20,085 nucleotides of DNA from PALSA-1004 sp046596405 (GTDB taxonomy: Bacteria; Pseudomonadota; Gammaproteobacteria; Burkholderiales; SG8-41), in NCBI GenBank assembly GCA_046596405.1, contig JBKJMN010000056.1:1-20085 (forward strand). The letters are read 5' to 3'. Under the pieces are notes generated by a model. The model ran no database searches. It was not told where the DNA came from and saw only the letters and a program-made list of their open reading frames with translations. The position numbers were made by a program, and so were the translations under genes. Below, one piece after another: positions 1 through 7,299 of this stretch. Numbering within the stretch: position 1 is the stretch's first letter; each line of letters begins with the position of its first letter.

Positions 1-2
1 TG

Positions 3-644
3 CAGTATCTGCACGGTCAGCAATTCATCATGGGCGGGATCGCGGCCGAAGAACAGGGTTACGACGCCTACGCGATGATGACGATACCGGAACCGGCGTT
101 GCGCGAAGTGCGCAGCATGGTTGATGTGCCGGTGGTGGGCTACGGCGAAAGTTCTTTCCTGACCGCGAGCATGCTCGGGCAGAAAGTCGGGGTGCTGCTG
201 TTCATTACCGAAATGGCGCCGCTGATCCGGGAGAATGCCGAGCGCGTAATACCCGCGCAGCGCTTCGCGGGCGTGCGCCCGGTCGGCTTCACGTTCAACG
301 ACGTACTGCAGGCGTTCGACGAACCGGCGCCGCTGCTCGACAAATTCAGGGAGTCCGCGCGGGCGCTTATCCGCGACGGCGCGGACGTGATCATTCCGGG
401 CGAAGCGCCGCTATGCGTGCTGCTCGCGCGCAACGGCGTCAACCGCGTCGACGACGTGCCGGTATTGGATGCGCTCGGCGCCACGATCAAGATGGCCGAG
501 TCCATGGTCGATTTGCGCCGCAGTTCCGGCATCGCGCCCGCGCGGCGCGGCTATTACATGGATAAGCCGCCGCGCGAGCGCGTAAAGGAACTGCTCGAAC
601 TGTACGGCATTTCACGGCTCGCGCCGTCCGCGGTTAAACCGTAG
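3..644 (+). CDS. Asp/Glu/hydantoin racemase-like protein, 5'-truncated by window edge
   Basis: The reading frame is open to the first base, so the true start lies upstream; ATG 30 is internal. The visible 213 residues match the Asp/Glu/hydantoin racemase fold. A PEPALREVRSMVDVPVVG segment followed by a Gly-Glu-Ser-Ser helix start resembles the family's DPGL..LR....PVVG..EAA region, and ADVIIPGEAPLC matches the C-terminal half-site. Family enzymes use two cysteines as acid/base pair, one in each half. Here both usual positions appear changed: the first falls in YAMMTIPEP, and the second in PGEAP, where GCAG or GCT is expected. A different reaction, or a subfamily using other residues, is therefore likely. 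The gene is followed within 6 bp by a dehydrogenase remnant and then by a Bug binding-protein gene, suggesting an organic-acid catabolic operon. Family assignment is fairly sure; substrate is unknown. Confidence 0.75.
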   Translation, partial: QYLHGQQFIMGGIAAEEQGYDAYAMMTIPEPALREVRSMVDVPVVGYGESSFLTASMLGQKVGVLLFITEMAPLIRENAERVIPAQRFAGVRPVGFTFNDVLQAFDEPAPLLDKFRESARALIRDGADVIIPGEAPLCVLLARNGVNRVDDVPVLDALGATIKMAESMVDLRRSSGIAPARRGYYMDKPPRERVKELLELYGISRLAPSAVKP

Positions 645-650
645 CCCCCG

Positions 651-791
651 ATGACATTCGCGGGCAGAACGGCGCTGATCACGGGCGCGGGCGGCGGCAT
701 CGGTGCTGCAGTTGCGCACGCGTTCGCGGCGGCGGGCGCCGATCTCAATCTCGCTGATTTAAAACCGTCCCGGCGCCTGCCGATGAGTTGA
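651..791 (+). pseudogene. N-terminal remnant of a short-chain dehydrogenase/reductase (SDR)
   Basis: ATG 651 opens a 46-codon frame ending at TGA 789-791. It reads as the first beta-alpha-beta unit of a classical SDR: MTFAGRTALITGAGGGIGAA contains the NAD(P)-binding TGxxxGxG motif, and ADLNLADL matches the end of the second strand with its cofactor-selecting Asp. After DLKPS the similarity stops. The remaining 200 or so residues expected for an SDR, including the YxxxK catalytic motif, are absent, and the next gene begins 37 bp later. It starts 6 bp after the racemase-like stop, so it was probably once translated in the same operon. The likely explanation is an internal deletion that joined the SDR 5' end to the leader of the downstream Bug gene. 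An assembly error cannot be excluded. Confidence 0.7.
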
Positions 792-828
792 AGTTCGTCG
801 GCCGGCGCGTGCATAAACGGAGGCGTAC

Positions 829-1803
829 TTGAAACCTAAAAAAGCGGGAACGCTATTGGGTATCGCGGTGCTCGTGTGCGGCGCGATTGCAGGCGCCGCC
901 GCGCAAAATTATCCAGGCAAGCCAATCCGACTGATCGTTCCGTTCGGGCCCGGCGGCGGCACCGACTTGATCGCGCGCACGTTAAGTCAGCGTCTGACCG
1001 AAGTGTTCGGCCAGTCGGTCGTCGTCGATAATCGCGCGGGCGCCGGCGGTGTGATCGGCGCGGACCTCGTCGCAAAAGCGCCGGCGGACGGTTACACGCT
1101 CTTGATGGGGACGCCGGGGCCGCTCACGATCAATCCGGCCCTCGTGGTCAAAATGCCGTACACGCTCGCCGACTTCGCGCCGATCGCGCTGACCACCATC
1201 AGCCCGTTTATGCTGGTCGTGCATCCGGCGGTGCCCGCCAAATCGGTCAAGGAACTGATCGCGCTCGCGCAGGGCAAACCGAACGCGCTGAATTTCGGCT
1301 CGGCCGGCAACGGCTCGGTCGCGCATCTTGCCGGCGAGCAATTCAAGGCGCTGGCCAACGTGCAGATCACGCACATCCCGTATAAAGGCGGCGGGCAATC
1401 GCTGATCGACCTGCTCGGCGGCCAGTTGCAGATGGTGATCGACAATCTGCCAACGGTGCTGCCGCAGGTGCGGCTGGGAAAATTGCGCGGTCTCGCCGTC
1501 GGCACCAAAGCGCGTTCGGCGCTGGTGCCCGAATACCCGACCATGATAGAAGCCGGCGTGCCGGGTTACGAGGCGACCACCGCATCGGGCGTGCTTGCGC
1601 CGGCCGGGACGCCGCGCGCGATCGTGGCGCGGCTCAACCGCGAGCTTAACGCGATCGTCGCCAAAGCGGACGTCAAAGAGCGTTTTTTCGTGCAGGGGCT
1701 CGAAGTCGCCGGCGGCTCGCCGGAGCAGTATGCGCAGCATCTCGGCGAAGAGTTGAAGCTCAATGCGCGCATCGCCAGGATAGCGGGCATCAAGCTCGAA
1801 TGA
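829..1803 (+). CDS. Bug/TctC family periplasmic solute-binding protein (1)
   Basis: This 324-residue protein has the usual Bug length. TTG 829 is the chosen start because CGGAGG at 818-823 lies 5 nt upstream. Residues 1-26 form a Sec signal peptide with an AGAAAQ end, and the mature protein begins NYPGKPIRLIVPFGPGGGTD. The PGGGTD loop (about 41-46) with its conserved Asp, the VVDNRAGAGG segment, the DGYTLL strand and the THIPYKGGG loop are all family hallmarks. Bug proteins are Venus-flytrap receptors that usually bind small carboxylates, amides or amino acids for tripartite tricarboxylate transporters. No TctA/TctB genes are nearby. The ligand cannot be read from sequence, though the racemase-like gene upstream hints at a chiral acid or amide. 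Confidence 0.93.
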   Translation: MKPKKAGTLLGIAVLVCGAIAGAAAQNYPGKPIRLIVPFGPGGGTDLIARTLSQRLTEVFGQSVVVDNRAGAGGVIGADLVAKAPADGYTLLMGTPGPLTINPALVVKMPYTLADFAPIALTTISPFMLVVHPAVPAKSVKELIALAQGKPNALNFGSAGNGSVAHLAGEQFKALANVQITHIPYKGGGQSLIDLLGGQLQMVIDNLPTVLPQVRLGKLRGLAVGTKARSALVPEYPTMIEAGVPGYEATTASGVLAPAGTPRAIVARLNRELNAIVAKADVKERFFVQGLEVAGGSPEQYAQHLGEELKLNARIARIAGIKLE

Positions 1804-1901
1804 GCGGTGCGCCGCACGCGAACCTTTTAACCGGGCGGCGTCCGCACTACAATTGGCCACGCTGCTGCTTTGGGCGGATTTACACGATGACAGGGCGGAC
1901 T

Positions 1902-2384
1902 ATGTGGCGACTGTTGATGGCGGGCGTTAAGACGATCGTTGCGACGATCGTCGCGACGATCATTGCCCCGGGGGCCGCGGCCCAGGTATTCGAATGCACC
2001 AATGCTGCCGGCGTCAAGGAATATGCGGATTTTTGCGCGCCGGGCACGGTACAGCGGCGTCAGGTCGGCAAGGGCGAAAGCGGCGCCGCGGCGCCCGCAG
2101 CCGCTGCGCCTGCCGCGAAGTCGAGCGAGCTGCAGGAAGCCGAATTTCGCCAGCGCACACTCGAGCGCCAGGAAGCGCAGACCAAGGCAGAGGAGGAAAA
2201 AACGAAAACCGAGGAGTTCGAACGCAATTGCGTCGAAGCGCGTAGCCAATTGCAGGCGGTGCTGGATGGCCAGCGCCTGCAGCGCTTCGACCCTGTCACC
2301 AGCGAGCGCATTCAATACACGGATCGGGACCGGGCCGAAGCTGCCGAGCGTCTGCGCAAAGCGATCACGCAGTGGTGCCGTTGA
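1902..2384 (+). CDS. Secreted DUF4124-domain protein with C-terminal coiled coil
   Basis: Function is unknown. From ATG 1902 the product has 160 residues: a signal peptide (MWRLLMAGVK then TIVATIVATIIAPGAAA, cleavage near 27), and a short DUF4124-type domain (QVFECTNAAGVKEYADFCAPG, about 28-48) with Cys32 and Cys45 able to pair. An Ala/Pro-rich linker follows (61-72), then a charged helical segment rich in Glu, Lys and Gln (75-108), and a conserved-looking tail with Cys110 and Cys159. DUF4124 proteins are common, poorly characterised envelope proteins of Proteobacteria. ATG 1902 has AGGG 6 nt upstream. ATG 1887 is an alternative in-frame start, and ATG 1800 would overlap the previous stop but adds an implausibly long leader. 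The gene is convergent with the next one. Confidence 0.78.
   Translation: MWRLLMAGVKTIVATIVATIIAPGAAAQVFECTNAAGVKEYADFCAPGTVQRRQVGKGESGAAAPAAAAPAAKSSELQEAEFRQRTLERQEAQTKAEEEKTKTEEFERNCVEARSQLQAVLDGQRLQRFDPVTSERIQYTDRDRAEAAERLRKAITQWCR
1931..1966 (+). repeat. Three 12-bp tandem repeats inside a signal-peptide coding region
   Basis: Three imperfect copies of GACGATCGTYGC run head to tail (1931-1942, 1943-1954, 1955-1966). They encode the repeated hydrophobic core TIVATIVATII of the DUF4124 protein's signal peptide. Gain or loss of a unit would keep the reading frame and lengthen or shorten the h-region by four residues. Confidence 0.8.
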
Positions 2385-2423
2385 CCGATTTACCGCACCA
2401 CGCGGGCGGCGAAGCCCCGCGCG

Positions 2424-2825
2424 TCAGCCGGTTGTTTTAAGGCGCAGGAAGGAAGCGCGTGATTCCGCCTGCTCGGCGGCGAGCGATTGCCGCAGTATTT
2501 CCCGGAACGATTCGACCACGCGCGGTTTGCCGAGCAAGGAACTGACGGCGGCAGGATAGCCAACGAGCAGCGTGGTGCCGAGCAGGCCCGGAGCGCGCGC
2601 GCGTTTCGCGGTATGCCGCTCGAAAATGAACTCGGTATAAGCGTCGCAACCCGGTGAAAAATACACTTCACAGCGGCCGGGCTTGGCGCGGCGGGTGAAC
2701 ACCGCCAGCGCGACGCCGGGATCGTGCAGCAGAAAGTAGCGTGCGAAATCGGCACGGATTTGTTCGAGCTCACCCGCCGCAATTTCGGCGGGGTCAAGCG
2801 CGATCATGCTCCAGTCGGCCGCCAT
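2424..2825 (-). CDS. Hypothetical protein, 133 residues
   Basis: I do not recognise this family. ATG 2825 (minus strand) is preceded by AGGGAA (2834-2839) with 8-nt spacing, and codon use fits a real gene rather than a shadow. There is no signal peptide or membrane segment, so the protein is probably cytosolic. It is mixed alpha/beta in appearance: MAADWSMIALDPAEIAAG at the start, a central basic stretch ending in CEVYFSPGCDAYTEF (Cys pair about 7 residues apart, near 52-59), and a C-terminal helix rich in Glu and Ala. It converges on the DUF4124 gene with a 39-bp gap and diverges from the CinA-like gene across about 180 bp containing a promoter-like sequence. Confidence 0.6.
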   Translation of the reverse strand: MAADWSMIALDPAEIAAGELEQIRADFARYFLLHDPGVALAVFTRRAKPGRCEVYFSPGCDAYTEFIFERHTAKRARAPGLLGTTLLVGYPAAVSSLLGKPRVVESFREILRQSLAAEQAESRASFLRLKTTG

Positions 2826-2897
2826 GGAATATCTTCCCTGCGCTTGGTCGTTGTCGTCACCGCCGGCCCGCTGCGCGGACTCAATTTGCGGTTGCTG

Positions 2898-2925
2898 TTG
2901 CTACCTAGTATTAAATCAATATATA
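2898..2925 (+). promoter_or_regulatory. Candidate sigma-70 promoter for the cinA-like/tctC-like pair
   Basis: An AT-rich island stands out in otherwise GC-rich DNA between two divergent genes. TTGCTA (2898-2903) and TATATA (2920-2925) are separated by 16 bp; TATAAG at 2922-2927 would give 18 bp. It points toward the gene starting at 3006, with a leader of about 70 nt. This is a pattern match only. Confidence 0.45.
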
Positions 2926-3005
2926 AGAGCGGTAACAGGAACTATGTCACGGTCGCGCGGGATGCGCGGCGGTGGCGCTCACCATTTGCCTCCCGAGGAA
3001 TGCCC

Positions 3006-3485
3006 ATGCGCGAACTGATCCCCTATGCCGAAAAAGTCGCCTCGCTGTTGAAAAAGCGCCAGGAGACGGTCGCCGTCGCGGAATCGTCGGCTGGCGGCCT
3101 CATCTCAGCGGCACTGCTCGCAGTCCCGGGCGCTTCAGCTTATTTCCTCGGCGGCGCCGTGCTGTATACGCGGGCGGGGTGGCACGCGCTCAAGGATTTC
3201 GAGGATGCCGAGTTCGCCGGCACGCGCCCGGCCACCGAAGCCAACGCGCAGATTCGCGCCCGCCTCATTCGCGGACGGTTTGCCGCCGACTGGGGCATAG
3301 GCGAAACGGGGGCCGCCGGTCCGACCGGTGGACGTTACGGCAACCCCGCGGGGATGGCGTGCGTCGCCGTGGCGGGTTCCATCGAGCGCGCGGTCACCGT
3401 GGAAACAGGCAGCGACGATCGCGTCGCGAACATGCACGCTTTTGCGGCCGGCGCGCTCGCGTTGCTCGTGCAAAGCCTCGAATGA
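3006..3485 (+). CDS. CinA C-terminal domain protein (nicotinamide-nucleotide amidohydrolase-like)
   Basis: The 159-residue product covers the stand-alone CinA C-terminal (PncC) domain. Family members deamidate nicotinamide mononucleotide to nicotinate mononucleotide in the cytosolic pyridine nucleotide cycle. Visible family motifs are VAVAESSAGGLISAALLAVPGAS, which carries the conserved AES..GG nucleotide/catalytic segment, FLGGAVLYT, and GIGETGAAGPTGGRYGNPAG, corresponding to the family's GxSGxAGPxGG loop. In the last motif a Glu-Thr replaces the common Ser-Gly, as does Ala for Thr in the first. ATG 3006 is preferred over ATG 3000 because GAGGA (2995-2999) is 6 nt away from it. The stop codon overlaps the next ATG (ATGA, 3482-3485), indicating translational coupling. 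Enzymatic function is probable but the substitutions leave the substrate open. Confidence 0.83.
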   Translation: MRELIPYAEKVASLLKKRQETVAVAESSAGGLISAALLAVPGASAYFLGGAVLYTRAGWHALKDFEDAEFAGTRPATEANAQIRARLIRGRFAADWGIGETGAAGPTGGRYGNPAGMACVAVAGSIERAVTVETGSDDRVANMHAFAAGALALLVQSLE

Positions 3486-4513
3486 AACGCGCGGATTGCC
3501 CGCTTGGTCATTGCCCGCCCGCGCATAGCGCGCGCGTGCTGATCGCGACGTTAGTCGCCGCGCTCATGCTCGCCGGCTCATCGCCCGCGGTTGCGCAACC
3601 GGCATGGAAGCCGGACAAAAATGTCGAAATCATCGTCGGCCTGACTGCCGGCAGCTCGCAGGACAGAAGTGCGCGCACCATCCAGAGCATCGCGCAGGCG
3701 AAAGCGCTGCCCGGCGTCAATATGATGGTGGTCAACCGGGTGGGCGGCGGCGGCAATGTCGCGTGGAATTATCTCGGGACGCACGCGGGCGATGCGCATT
3801 GGCTGCAAATCTCCTCGCCGACCATCCTGACCAACTACATCATAGGCACCGCGCAATTCACCTATAACGATTACACGCCACTTGCGCTGCTCGGCAATCA
3901 GTACATTGGTTTCGCGGTGCGCGCGGAGTCGCCGCTGAAGTCGCTGCGCGATCTCACCGAGCGGCTGCGCGCGGATCCCGCGAGCGTTTCGATCGGCACC
4001 AACAGTCTGGGCAGCTACCTGCATATCGTGTGCGCGCTGACCGCGCGCGCGACCGGCGCCGATCCGAAAAAGCTGAAGCTCGTGATCTTTCAGGGCGGCG
4101 AGCTGATGACGGCAGGGCTCGGCGGCCACGTCGATGTGATCGCGACCGTCTCGTCCAACCTGTTGCCGCACGTGCAGGGCGGCAAGCTGCGCATGCTCGG
4201 CATTTCGTCGCCGCGCCGGCTCGCGGGCGCGCTCGCGCAGGTGCCGACGCTCAGAGAGCAGGGCGTCGATGTGGCGCTCGCCAACTGGCAGGGCGTCTTC
4301 GGGCCGCCGAAACTCTCGCCGGCGCAGGGCGCATTCTGGGACGGCTTTTTCGGGCGCCTGGTCAAAACCGACGAGTGGCGCCGCGACCAGGAGCAGAACC
4401 TGTGGGAGTCGGAATATCTGAACGCCGCCGAGTATGCGCGGTTTCTCAAAACCGACTACGAGCAGGCGAAGGCGGTATTCATCGAGCTCGGCCTCGCGCG
4501 CAAGGATTTTTAA
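3482..4513 (+). CDS. Divergent TctC-like tripartite tricarboxylate binding protein (2)
   Basis: This 343-residue protein has an extended basic N-region and a signal peptide ending SSPAVAQ (about 39). The mature part begins WKPDKNVEIIVGLTAGSSQD. The usual PGGxxD loop is replaced by TAGSSQD (Asp61), and the THIPYKG loop of canonical Bug proteins is replaced by LVIFQGGELMTAGLGGHVD. Late landmarks are retained: the LLPHVQGGKLRMLGI segment, the VPTLREQGVDV segment and the FGPPKLSP stretch. It is therefore a distant branch of the TctC/Bug family, probably with another ligand. There is no Shine-Dalgarno sequence at ATG 3482; the 4-nt overlap with the upstream gene implies translation by coupling. 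An alternative GTG at 3536 would shorten the signal peptide n-region. Confidence 0.85.
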   Translation: MKRADCPLGHCPPAHSARVLIATLVAALMLAGSSPAVAQPAWKPDKNVEIIVGLTAGSSQDRSARTIQSIAQAKALPGVNMMVVNRVGGGGNVAWNYLGTHAGDAHWLQISSPTILTNYIIGTAQFTYNDYTPLALLGNQYIGFAVRAESPLKSLRDLTERLRADPASVSIGTNSLGSYLHIVCALTARATGADPKKLKLVIFQGGELMTAGLGGHVDVIATVSSNLLPHVQGGKLRMLGISSPRRLAGALAQVPTLREQGVDVALANWQGVFGPPKLSPAQGAFWDGFFGRLVKTDEWRRDQEQNLWESEYLNAAEYARFLKTDYEQAKAVFIELGLARKDF

Positions 4514-4516
4514 CGC

Positions 4517-4535
4517 CCGCCGCGCTTCGCGGCGG
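4517..4535 (+). terminator. GC-rich intergenic hairpin
   Basis: CCGCCGCG (4517-4524) pairs with CGCGGCGG (4528-4535) around a 3-nt loop, 4 nt after the tctC-like stop and 20 nt before the rhomboid start. There is no real T tract, so it may be an attenuator, mRNA-end stabiliser or weak terminator. Confidence 0.4.
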
Positions 4536-4555
4536 TTCACGAAAGGCGATCCCCA

Positions 4556-5182
4556 GTGTTTTATGCGATTCCACCGGTAACGCGCGCGCTGATCATCGCC
4601 AACGTCGCGATGTTCCTGCTCGACATGGTCGTCGGCGATGCGCTCATCCTGAATCTCGCGTTGTGGCCGGTTGGCGCCATGACGATGGCGGGCGGCAGCC
4701 TCGGGTTTCAGCCGTGGCAGCTCATCACGTACAGCTTCCTGCACGGCAACTTCACGCATCTCTTTTTCAACATGTTCGCGCTTTACATGTTCGGCGGCGA
4801 GCTCGAGCGGCTGTTCGGACCAACGCGCTATTTGAATTTGTATTTCGTGAGCGTGATTTCAGCGGCGATCGTCCAGCTCCTCTTCTCAGCGCTCGCGGGC
4901 GGGGATCCCTATCCGACGGTCGGCGCGTCGGGCGGCGTATTCGGCCTGCTGCTCGCATACGGCATGTATTTTCCGCGCCGCATGCTGATCCTGCTGTTTC
5001 CGCCGATCCCGATGCCGGCGTGGCTTTTCGTCACGCTGTACGGCGCGCTCGAGCTATTTTTCGGCGTTACGGGCACCGTCGCCGGCGTCGCGCATTTCGC
5101 TCACCTGGGCGGCATGCTGGGCGCCTGGCTGCTGATCCGTAGCTGGCGCGGGGGCCGGCGCCCGCCGTATGGCGGACGCTGA
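4556..5182 (+). CDS. Rhomboid family intramembrane serine protease
   Basis: The 208-residue integral membrane protein has about six hydrophobic segments, the bacterial core rhomboid layout. The catalytic serine is in GASGGVFG (Ser125) and the catalytic histidine is His183 in AHLGGMLGA. The oxyanion-side HxxxN motif is present as HLFFN (His68, Asn72) after WQLITYSFLHGNF, and the L1-loop ELERLFGPTRY fits the family WR-type region. Rhomboids cleave transmembrane helices within the inner membrane. GTG 4556 is the start: AAAGG (4542-4546) lies 9 nt upstream and the frame begins directly with the first amphipathic/TM segment. The Gly/Arg/Pro-rich tail (199-208) is cytosolic. It is convergent with the next gene, only 15 bp apart. 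Substrate is unknown. Confidence 0.92.
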   Translation: MFYAIPPVTRALIIANVAMFLLDMVVGDALILNLALWPVGAMTMAGGSLGFQPWQLITYSFLHGNFTHLFFNMFALYMFGGELERLFGPTRYLNLYFVSVISAAIVQLLFSALAGGDPYPTVGASGGVFGLLLAYGMYFPRRMLILLFPPIPMPAWLFVTLYGALELFFGVTGTVAGVAHFAHLGGMLGAWLLIRSWRGGRRPPYGGR

Positions 5183-5197
5183 CCGCAGCGCTCGCGT

Positions 5198-6055
5198 TTA
5201 GCGCAGGAAATCGCGCTGCCATTTCTGGTAGTTTTCTCCTGCAGTGACTTTTTCCATTTCCTCGGCCGATGCGATGGTGGCCTTGAGGTCGGCGGGTGCG
5301 CCGCCGTTGAAAAGGTGCGAATAGCACGCGTGCAGCGCCTTCACCGCCGCGGCGACGGGCTGGTGACCCTGCAGCACGATGCGCGCGCCGCGCGCGGCGA
5401 GCTCTTCGCGTTTCAACGAGGCAGGTGCGGAGCCGATGATGATCGGCAGCTTCGTCGCGGCTTGGATCGCGTCGAGCTGGTCGAGCTTTTCGAGGCCGAC
5501 GATAAAAATCGCATCGACGCCGGTTTCCGAATACGCTTTCACGCGCGCGAGCACGCTGTCGAGGCCTTCGATTTTGAGCGCCGAGGTGCGGCCCGCGATG
5601 ATCAGCGACGGGTCGGTGCGCCCGGCGACCGCGGCGCGCAGTTTGCCCACGCCTTCAGCGATCGAAGTCATCGTTTCCTTCGTCTGCCCGAACGGCGTCG
5701 GCAACACGGTGTCTTCGATGCTCATCGCGGAGACGCCCGCATGTTCGAGCTCCTGGACCGAGCGCATCGCGTTCAGCGCGTTGCCGTAACCATGGTCGGC
5801 ATCGACGATCAGGCTCAGATGGCAGGCGCGCATGATGCGGCGCACCTGGTCGGCGAATTCGGTCAGCGTCAGCACGATTAAATCGGGTGCGGCCAGCGTG
5901 GTGCTCGACGCCGTCGAGCCCGCGAGCATGCCGATCCGGTAGCCGACGGCCTGCGCAACGCGCGCCGACAGTGCGTCGTACACGCTGGCCGGCGACAGAC
6001 ATTGGGTTCCCGCGAGTATCGCGCGCAGGCGTTTACGTTGTTCGGTATGGTTCAT
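5198..6055 (-). CDS. Oxaloacetate decarboxylase (PEP mutase/isocitrate lyase superfamily)
   Basis: The 285-residue protein closely follows the PA4872-type oxaloacetate decarboxylases, which convert oxaloacetate to pyruvate and CO2 with Mg2+. The signature DADHGYGNALN (85-95), with metal-binding Asp85/Asp87, is followed by AMSIEDTVLPTPFG (Glu114, Asp115), LIIAGRTSAL (152-160) and VLQGHQP (His231). That His is characteristic of the decarboxylase branch as opposed to isocitrate lyase or methylisocitrate lyase. ATG 6055 has GGGAG 5 nt upstream on the minus strand. It is cytosolic, single-gene, and divergent from the secreted-protein gene at 6221. A related lyase activity on another alpha-keto or alpha-hydroxy acid cannot be excluded. 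Confidence 0.87.
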   Translation of the reverse strand: MNHTEQRKRLRAILAGTQCLSPASVYDALSARVAQAVGYRIGMLAGSTASSTTLAAPDLIVLTLTEFADQVRRIMRACHLSLIVDADHGYGNALNAMRSVQELEHAGVSAMSIEDTVLPTPFGQTKETMTSIAEGVGKLRAAVAGRTDPSLIIAGRTSALKIEGLDSVLARVKAYSETGVDAIFIVGLEKLDQLDAIQAATKLPIIIGSAPASLKREELAARGARIVLQGHQPVAAAVKALHACYSHLFNGGAPADLKATIASAEEMEKVTAGENYQKWQRDFLR

Positions 6056-6169
6056 GCAGGCTCCCTGGTTGAAAACGAAAGGCGAATGATGGGCCGCGCG
6101 GACGGCTGCCGGCCGCGATGGTCAGGAATAATTTCATGCAGGCCGGTGTTAGCGCGTGGAAGTGGCAGG

Positions 6170-6175
6170 CATAAT
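6170..6175 (+). promoter_or_regulatory. Possible -10 element for the gene at 6221
   Basis: CATAAT lies 45 bp before ATG 6221 in the divergent region 6056-6220. The expected -35 position (about 6147-6152, TGTTAG) is a poor match, so support is weak. Confidence 0.3.
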
Positions 6176-6220
6176 AGCAAATCCCGCCGCGCCCGCTGCC
6201 GCCAGATGAGGAGAATCACG

Positions 6221-6946
6221 ATGAATATCGCAACCCCGCCCGCCAGCAAGGCCGCCCTCGCCGCCATCGTCTTCATTGCAGGCTCGCTGATTGCAATCGT
6301 TGGCCCGGCGCATGCCGGTGCGGCGCCCGCGGCCGGCGACAACTGGTCCTACCGCGTGATCAACCGCTACAACGGCGAGGTGCGCGGCAACGTGCAATAC
6401 CGCGTCGACAGGATCGACGCCGACCGTTTTGCCGTGGCGGTTACGAGCGAGCCCGCGTCGCTTGGCGTGCCGCGCACCGAGATTTACACCGCTGACGGCC
6501 AATGGCTGCGGCACTCGCTGATCAATCACGACCAGTCCGTCGAGTACGAATTCGTGCAGCCTTATCCTGCTTACGATTTTCCGCTGGCCGCCGGTAAAGC
6601 GTGGTCGTCGCGCGTGAATGCGACGAGCCCGGCCAGCGGCCGGCGCGCGAGCGTGCGTGTCGATGGCGAAGTACTGGGCAGCGAGCGCGTGACGGTACCC
6701 GCCGGCGCGTTCGACACCTTCAAGATCCGCCGCCGCATTTACGCCGGCGACTTCGAGGGCCCGCGCTCAGAGACCAACATCACCGAAACCGAGTGGTATG
6801 CGCCGGCGCTCGGGCGCGCGGTGCGCCTCGAGCGCACTTCCGGCTACATGGACCAGGGACGCTGCAGCGACGAGATGTCGTCCTGCGGGCCGGTGCGCGG
6901 CGACTGGTCTGTTTTCGAGCTGGTCCAATCAGCCAATAAGCCCTAA
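6221..6946 (+). CDS. Secreted protein of unknown function, beta-rich
   Basis: I do not recognise a named family with certainty. The 241-residue product has a long signal peptide (1-32, ending GPAHA) and an exported domain rich in short beta strands: NWSYRVINRYNGEVRG, VQYRVDRIDADRF and ASVRVDGEVLGSERVTVPAG. A motif-like stretch VPAGAFDTFKIRRRIY (159-174) followed by TETEWYAPALGRAVRLERTS (188-207) resembles the layout of DUF3108-like envelope proteins, where a lipid-binding beta-barrel or sandwich is often proposed. Cys215 and Cys222 may form a disulfide. GAGGAG (6208-6213) is 7 nt from ATG 6221, which decides the start. It stands alone, with the PEP-mutase-like gene divergent upstream. Confidence 0.72.
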   Translation: MNIATPPASKAALAAIVFIAGSLIAIVGPAHAGAAPAAGDNWSYRVINRYNGEVRGNVQYRVDRIDADRFAVAVTSEPASLGVPRTEIYTADGQWLRHSLINHDQSVEYEFVQPYPAYDFPLAAGKAWSSRVNATSPASGRRASVRVDGEVLGSERVTVPAGAFDTFKIRRRIYAGDFEGPRSETNITETEWYAPALGRAVRLERTSGYMDQGRCSDEMSSCGPVRGDWSVFELVQSANKP

Positions 6947-7047
6947 GACGTAGCGAAAATAGGCCGTCAGCCCGCTGGTGCGGGCCGCGCGCGCGGACTA
7001 TTGTGATCTCCGGGACAAGAAGTCCGCAGTTGCTGCTGGAGGCACTT

Positions 7048-7254
7048 ATGATCGAAATCTTTATCGTGCTGAGTATGTTTGCCGCGCTGGTGTGGGCGGT
7101 AGTCCACGCCATTTTGATATTCGTCCACCCCGATGCGCCTGACGAGATCTCCACTGCGCACAGCGACCCGATCTCGACGTACGTCGACGAGAACTACGGT
7201 TCGCATTTCGTCGACGATCCGGTCTCCGTCAATCACAGCATGCGCAGGCGCTAG
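7048..7254 (+). CDS. Small single-pass membrane protein, 68 residues
   Basis: The family is unknown. A strong ribosome binding site, GGAGG (7038-7042), is 5 nt from ATG 7048. Residues 2-25 (IEIFIVLSMFAALVWAVVHA and following) form one transmembrane helix. The rest is a hydrophilic, acidic tail with several Asp/Glu and His residues and a basic end (MRRR). The tail would lie in the cytosol or the periplasm depending on topology. A possible terminator hairpin follows at 7300. Confidence 0.6.
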   Translation: MIEIFIVLSMFAALVWAVVHAILIFVHPDAPDEISTAHSDPISTYVDENYGSHFVDDPVSVNHSMRRR

Positions 7255-7299
7255 GCGCGCGCCGCATTCGGACGCGTACTATGCGCGGATTTATTTTTC

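Noticed and set aside
982..1860. Long minus-strand open frame antisense to the first Bug gene
   Set aside because: It is Arg/His/Asp-rich and lacks family motifs or a good start; the plus strand encodes a clear Bug protein. High GC content creates such shadows throughout.
2401..2421. CGCGGG/CCCGCG hairpin between convergent genes as a bidirectional terminator
   Set aside because: Six-bp stem with a 9-nt loop and no adjacent T tract on either strand.
5162..5204. Hairpins at the rhomboid/decarboxylase convergence as a terminator
   Set aside because: CCGCC/GGCGG lies inside the rhomboid coding end and GCGCT/AGCGC is short; neither has a T tract.
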